64,000 nucleotides of DNA from Allomuricauda sp. CAU 1633 (GTDB taxonomy: Bacteria > Bacteroidota > Bacteroidia > Flavobacteriales > Flavobacteriaceae): assembly GCF_017313225.1 (NCBI RefSeq), contig NZ_JAFLNE010000011.1, forward strand, positions 20,656 through 84,655, given 5' to 3'. Of the stretch, positions 61,107 to 64,000 are shown one piece after another (position 1 is the first letter of the stretch; each line of letters starts with the position of its first letter). The notes beneath the pieces were generated by a model. The model ran no database searches. It was not told the DNA's origin and saw only the letters and a list, made by a program, of their open reading frames with translations. A program made the translations under genes and the position numbers.

Positions 61107-61664
61107 TTATTTCTTACTCGTTTTGGGAGCAATGAACATGGTCATTCGCTTCCCTTCCAATTTTGGCATTTGTTCTACTTTTCCAAGTTCTTCCAACTCT
61201 TGAGCCAGTTTCAGCAACAAAATTTCGCCTTGGTCTTTGTAGACGATAGATCGTCCTTTAAAGAACACATAGGCTTTGAGTTTAGCGCCATCCTTCAAGA
61301 ATTTCTCTGCATGGCGTTTTTTAAACTCATAATCGTGGTCATCGGTCTGTGGTCCAAACCGTATTTCCTTTACCACAACCTTGGTTGCTTTGGCTTTTAA
61401 TGCCTTTTCCCGTTTCTTTTGCTCATAGAGAAACTTCTTGTAATCTATGATTTTACAAACCGGCGGATTTGCATTTGGTGAAATCTCTACCAAATCAAGC
61501 TCCAGTTCGTTGGCTTTTTCCCGGGCTTTGGAAATTGGGTAAACTCCCATTTCCACATTGTCCCCCACCAGCCTTACCTCAGGGGCTTTAATATTTTCAT
61601 TGATATTGTGAGGGTTTTTATTTTCCCTCCTTGGTTGGGGCTTAAATCTTCTTCGTATTGCTAT
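61107..61664 (-). CDS. infC: Translation initiation factor IF-3, apparent ATA start
   Basis: The frame must start upstream of the GTG at 61568: in-frame translation continues with RRRFKPQPRRENKNPHNINE and KAPEVRLVGDN, the conserved IF-3 N-domain opening. The first codon after the in-frame stop that fits the usual M-A-I-R-R-R start is ATA at 61664-61662 (185 residues; no ATG, GTG or TTG is available there). The N domain (about 22-95, with ARE-KANELELDLVEISPNAN) and C domain (about 96-185, with IRFGPQTDDHDYEFK) are complete. A rare AUA start parallels the AUU of E. coli infC. Confidence 0.88.
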   Translation of the reverse strand: MAIRRRFKPQPRRENKNPHNINENIKAPEVRLVGDNVEMGVYPISKAREKANELELDLVEISPNANPPVCKIIDYKKFLYEQKKREKALKAKATKVVVKEIRFGPQTDDHDYEFKKRHAEKFLKDGAKLKAYVFFKGRSIVYKDQGEILLLKLAQELEELGKVEQMPKLEGKRMTMFIAPKTSKK

Positions 61665-61694
61665 GACGTATACTTTTTAATTAAACTTAATTTT

Positions 61695-63641
61695 TTAGAA
61701 CGACTTTAAGGTACTATTTATTTCAGTAGATACCAAGTCGGAAAAAGCTTCTGTGTTTAAACTGCCCAAATCCTCACCACCATGTCGTCTTACGGAAATG
61801 GTTTCTGATGCTTCTTCCTGCTCTCCAACGATGAGCATAAAAGGGATTTTTTTAAGTTCAGCCTCACGGATTTTCTTCCCTACCGTTTCATTCCTATTAT
61901 CAATGAGCGCGCGAATTTCGTGATTTTCCAGTGAATTCAAAACTTTTTCCGCATATTTTTCATGTTTCTCACTGACCGGCAATACAATAGCTTGCGTTGG
62001 AATCAACCATAATGGGAAGTTTCCACCAGTATGTTCCAGCAATAAAGCCACAAATCGCTCCATGCTTCCAAAGGGTGCACGGTGAATCATTACCGGTCGG
62101 TGAAGCTCATTGTCACTACCTTTATAAGTAAGGTCAAAACGTTTTGGCAAGTTGTAATCCACCTGAATAGTGCCCAACTGCCAGTTTCTGCCCAAGGCAT
62201 CTTTCACCATGAAGTCTAACTTGGGGCCATAAAAGGCTGCTTCCCCACTTTCCACTACATAATCCAATCCTTTTTCCTCTGCAGCATCAATGATGGCCTG
62301 CTCCGCTTTTTCCCAATCGTTGACATCACCGATATATTTCTCCGGATTTTCAGGGTCCCGAACCGATACTTGGGCGGTGAAATTATTGAAGCCCAAAGAA
62401 TTTAATACATATAAGGTAAGGTCAATTACATTTTTGAACTCATCATTCAGCTGCTCCGTAGTGCAAAAAATGTGCGCATCATCCTGGGTAAATCCACGAA
62501 CCCTTGTTAAACCATGAAGCTCACCACTTTGCTCATATCGATATACCGTGCCAAATTCTGCATATCGTTTAGGTAAATCCTTATAGCTGAAAGGAGAGCT
62601 GTTGTAGATTTCACAGTGGTGTGGACAATTCATAGGTTTCAACAAAAACTCTTCATCCTCTTTTGGGGTATGGATGGGCTGAAAGCTATCTTCCCCATAT
62701 TTGGCATAGTGACCTGAGGTCACATATAGTTCCTTCTGACCGATATGTGGTGTCACCACCATTTCATAACCCGCTTTCTTTTGTGCTTTTTTCAGGAATT
62801 GTTCCAAACGCTCTCGCAAGGCAGCACCATTAGGTAACCATAACGGTAGACCTTGACCTACTTTTTGGGAGAAGGTAAAGAGTTCCAATTCCTTGCCTAA
62901 TTTTCGGTGGTCACGTTTTTTGGCTTCCTCCAAAAGCTCAAGGTACTCGGTTAGTTCTTTTTGCTTGGGGAAGGAAATGCCATAGACCCGGGTTAATTGT
63001 TTGTTGTTTTCATCACCTCGCCAATAGGCGCCGGCCACACTCAAAATTTTAACAGCTTTGATGATTCCCGTATTGGGGATGTGCCCTCCACGACACAAAT
63101 CGGTAAAGGTACTATGGTCACAGAAGGTGATCGTACCGTCTTCCAGGTTTTCAATAAGCTCTACCTTATATGGATTGTGTTGTTCCTTATAATAATGTAA
63201 CGCATCCGCTTTGGAAACACTTCGCATTTTATAGTCGTGTTTACCGCGGGCAATTTCCAAGGCTTTTTTCTCAATGGCAGGAAAATCTTTTTCAGACACT
63301 GTGTGGTCGCCAAAATCCACATCATAATAGAAACCGTTCTCAATGGCGGGTCCAATGGTAAGCTTAATACCAGGGTACAATTCTTCCAAGGCCTGCGCCA
63401 CTACGTGTGATGTAGAGTGCCAAAAAGCCTTTTTGCCCTCTGCATCGTTCCATGTATATAAGGTAAGTGTGCCATTTTCGGTTAAGGGTGTTACGGTCTC
63501 CACAGTAGTATCATTGAATTTGGCCGAAATTACATTTCGGGCCAATCCTTCACTAATGCTTTTTGCAATCTCAATTGGTGTAGTTTCTTCAGAAACTTTC
63601 TTTACCGCGCCGTCAGGCAATGTGATATCAATCATGTACAC
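61695..63641 (-). CDS. thrS: Threonyl-tRNA synthetase
   Basis: A class II synthetase of 648 residues: N-terminal TGS (about 3-62) and editing domains (HWHS-like STSHVVAQAL and the CDHSTFTDLCRGGHI second editing motif), then the catalytic core with motif 2 YRYEQSGELHGLTRVRGFTQDDAHIF and motif 3 with HRAPFGSMERFVALLLE, and an anticodon-binding domain. The start is either 63641 or 63635. First gene of the operon, with its own promoter at 63662-63692. Confidence 0.96.
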   Translation of the reverse strand: MYMIDITLPDGAVKKVSEETTPIEIAKSISEGLARNVISAKFNDTTVETVTPLTENGTLTLYTWNDAEGKKAFWHSTSHVVAQALEELYPGIKLTIGPAIENGFYYDVDFGDHTVSEKDFPAIEKKALEIARGKHDYKMRSVSKADALHYYKEQHNPYKVELIENLEDGTITFCDHSTFTDLCRGGHIPNTGIIKAVKILSVAGAYWRGDENNKQLTRVYGISFPKQKELTEYLELLEEAKKRDHRKLGKELELFTFSQKVGQGLPLWLPNGAALRERLEQFLKKAQKKAGYEMVVTPHIGQKELYVTSGHYAKYGEDSFQPIHTPKEDEEFLLKPMNCPHHCEIYNSSPFSYKDLPKRYAEFGTVYRYEQSGELHGLTRVRGFTQDDAHIFCTTEQLNDEFKNVIDLTLYVLNSLGFNNFTAQVSVRDPENPEKYIGDVNDWEKAEQAIIDAAEEKGLDYVVESGEAAFYGPKLDFMVKDALGRNWQLGTIQVDYNLPKRFDLTYKGSDNELHRPVMIHRAPFGSMERFVALLLEHTGGNFPLWLIPTQAIVLPVSEKHEKYAEKVLNSLENHEIRALIDNRNETVGKKIREAELKKIPFMLIVGEQEEASETISVRRHGGEDLGSLNTEAFSDLVSTEINSTLKSF

Positions 63642-63661
63642 TCCTAATTTTGAATGGTGCG

Positions 63662-63692
63662 CAAAGATACTATGTTGAATTGATGCTTACAA
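63662..63692 (-). promoter_or_regulatory. thrS operon promoter (TTG-N20-TATCTTTG)
   Basis: On the reverse strand, TTG (63690-63692) is 20 bp from TATCTTTG (63662-63669). Transcription would begin about 15 bp before the thrS ATG, after a TAGGAG-like site near 63650. No T-box or attenuator is seen. Confidence 0.75.
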
Positions 63693-63853
63693 TATATATG
63701 TATGTCAAATGGATAAGAAGGTTCAAATCAGGGGCTTATCTGGATTGCTGATGAAAAAGATTATTGCGATTAGCGAAGATAATAAGATGTGTGTCAATTA
63801 AATATTTGATTATCAGTAAATTAAATTTTTTTTGAATTTTTTTTGAAAATTGT

Positions 63854-63904
63854 TTTGTGGTATCATTTAAACCTCTCTATATTTGCACCCGCTTAGCTGA
63901 TAAG
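63854..63904 (+). promoter_or_regulatory. Strong stable-RNA type promoter and leader at the window end
   Basis: TTTG (63854-63857) is 20 bp from TATATTTG (63878-63885), a full Bacteroidota consensus. From the box on, 20 bases (63878-63897) are identical to the tRNA-Lys promoter/leader, and TGATAAG (63898-63904) also recurs there after a 15-base insert. Nothing codes in 63642-64000; the transcript runs right, out of the window, probably into rRNA or tRNA genes. Confidence 0.75.
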
Positions 63905-64000
63905 GCTGGGTGTTAAAGGAGGGGGATTTGGTCGAATTGTGGCCAATTTTTTTTCCTTTAGAGTGAAGAAGTTCATATACATATTGTAACGACAGCGTAA

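Noticed and set aside
61107..61568. IF-3 starting at the GTG at 61568
   Set aside because: That start removes the conserved N-terminal 32 residues of the factor, which are open and well conserved upstream; the ATA start is preferred.
1..64000. CRISPR arrays, transposase genes, integrase or phage genes
   Set aside because: No regularly spaced repeats and no protein with a transposase, integrase or phage fold were seen in either strand. The one inverted-repeat element (17057-17182) carries no enzyme.

Overview
The window is chromosomal DNA from a member of the Bacteroidota, almost certainly the marine-type family Flavobacteriaceae (a Muricauda/Flagellimonas-like genus is my guess, not a demonstrated assignment). 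The support is moderately low GC, few Shine-Dalgarno sequences, many -7 boxes of the form TAnnTTTG, the Bacteroidota-only DUF4295 protein next to rpmB and rpmG, CarboxypepD_reg-type outer-membrane receptors, a split transketolase, and a zeaxanthin-type crt operon. No phage, transposase, CRISPR array or rRNA gene is visible, and most of the window is core genome.

Layout. 0-9 kb: a truncated DoxX-like gene, htpG, a candidate small RNA or attenuated leader, a FabH-type ketosynthase, a large outer-membrane receptor, a CoA-binding protein, a sodium/solute symporter and recR. 9-15.5 kb: a co-directional run with a branched-chain-type E2, a DnaQ-like exonuclease, an FAH-family enzyme, an HPt protein and cinA, then rpmB-rpmG-DUF4295 and ftsY. 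15.5-19.5 kb: accessory genes lying between ftsY and rimO. Four are short reverse-strand genes of unknown function, with one 126-bp inverted-repeat element that looks cassette-like; a methyltransferase-like gene and a DUF2911 gene follow. 19.6-26.5 kb: rimO, a DoxX plus Tat-exported Gfo/Idh/MocA pair, and several lipoprotein and SRPBCC genes.

26.6-32.2 kb: outer-membrane biogenesis chaperones (a SurA-like pair), a MoxR ATPase and aconitase. 32.3-33.4 kb: two tandem 186-residue TlpA-like proteins, one of which has lost its redox cysteines. 33.4-37.1 kb: a reverse-strand operon merR-crtI-crtB-crtZ. Its regulator carries both sequence signatures of B12-dependent CarH photoreceptors. 37.2-49 kb: tRNA-Leu(GAG), a MacB-like ABC exporter, a DUF2953-like/GerW pair, an M1 peptidase, a MetX-like hydrolase, tRNA-Lys(TTT), aroK, a phosphoribosyltransferase, an HslR-like S4 protein and a Ca-repeat FKBP lipoprotein.

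47.5-64 kb: an OmpA/PorT-like barrel, split transketolase, tgt-lptG, accA, dnaB, and a secreted protein whose 5' end contains a dispersed palindromic repeat. Then come a degenerate epimerase with a membrane protein, an NTF2-like lipoprotein, a Cof phosphatase, YjbQ, and the thrS-infC-rpmI-rplT operon, in which infC appears to start at AUA. The last 150 bp hold a strong promoter whose box and leader match those of tRNA-Lys, suggesting a stable-RNA transcript that continues beyond the window.

Genes were identified by reading translations and motifs from memory of families. No database search was run. Starts were moved from the longest ORF where a signal peptide, family start or operon overlap favoured a shorter or longer form; each move is stated.
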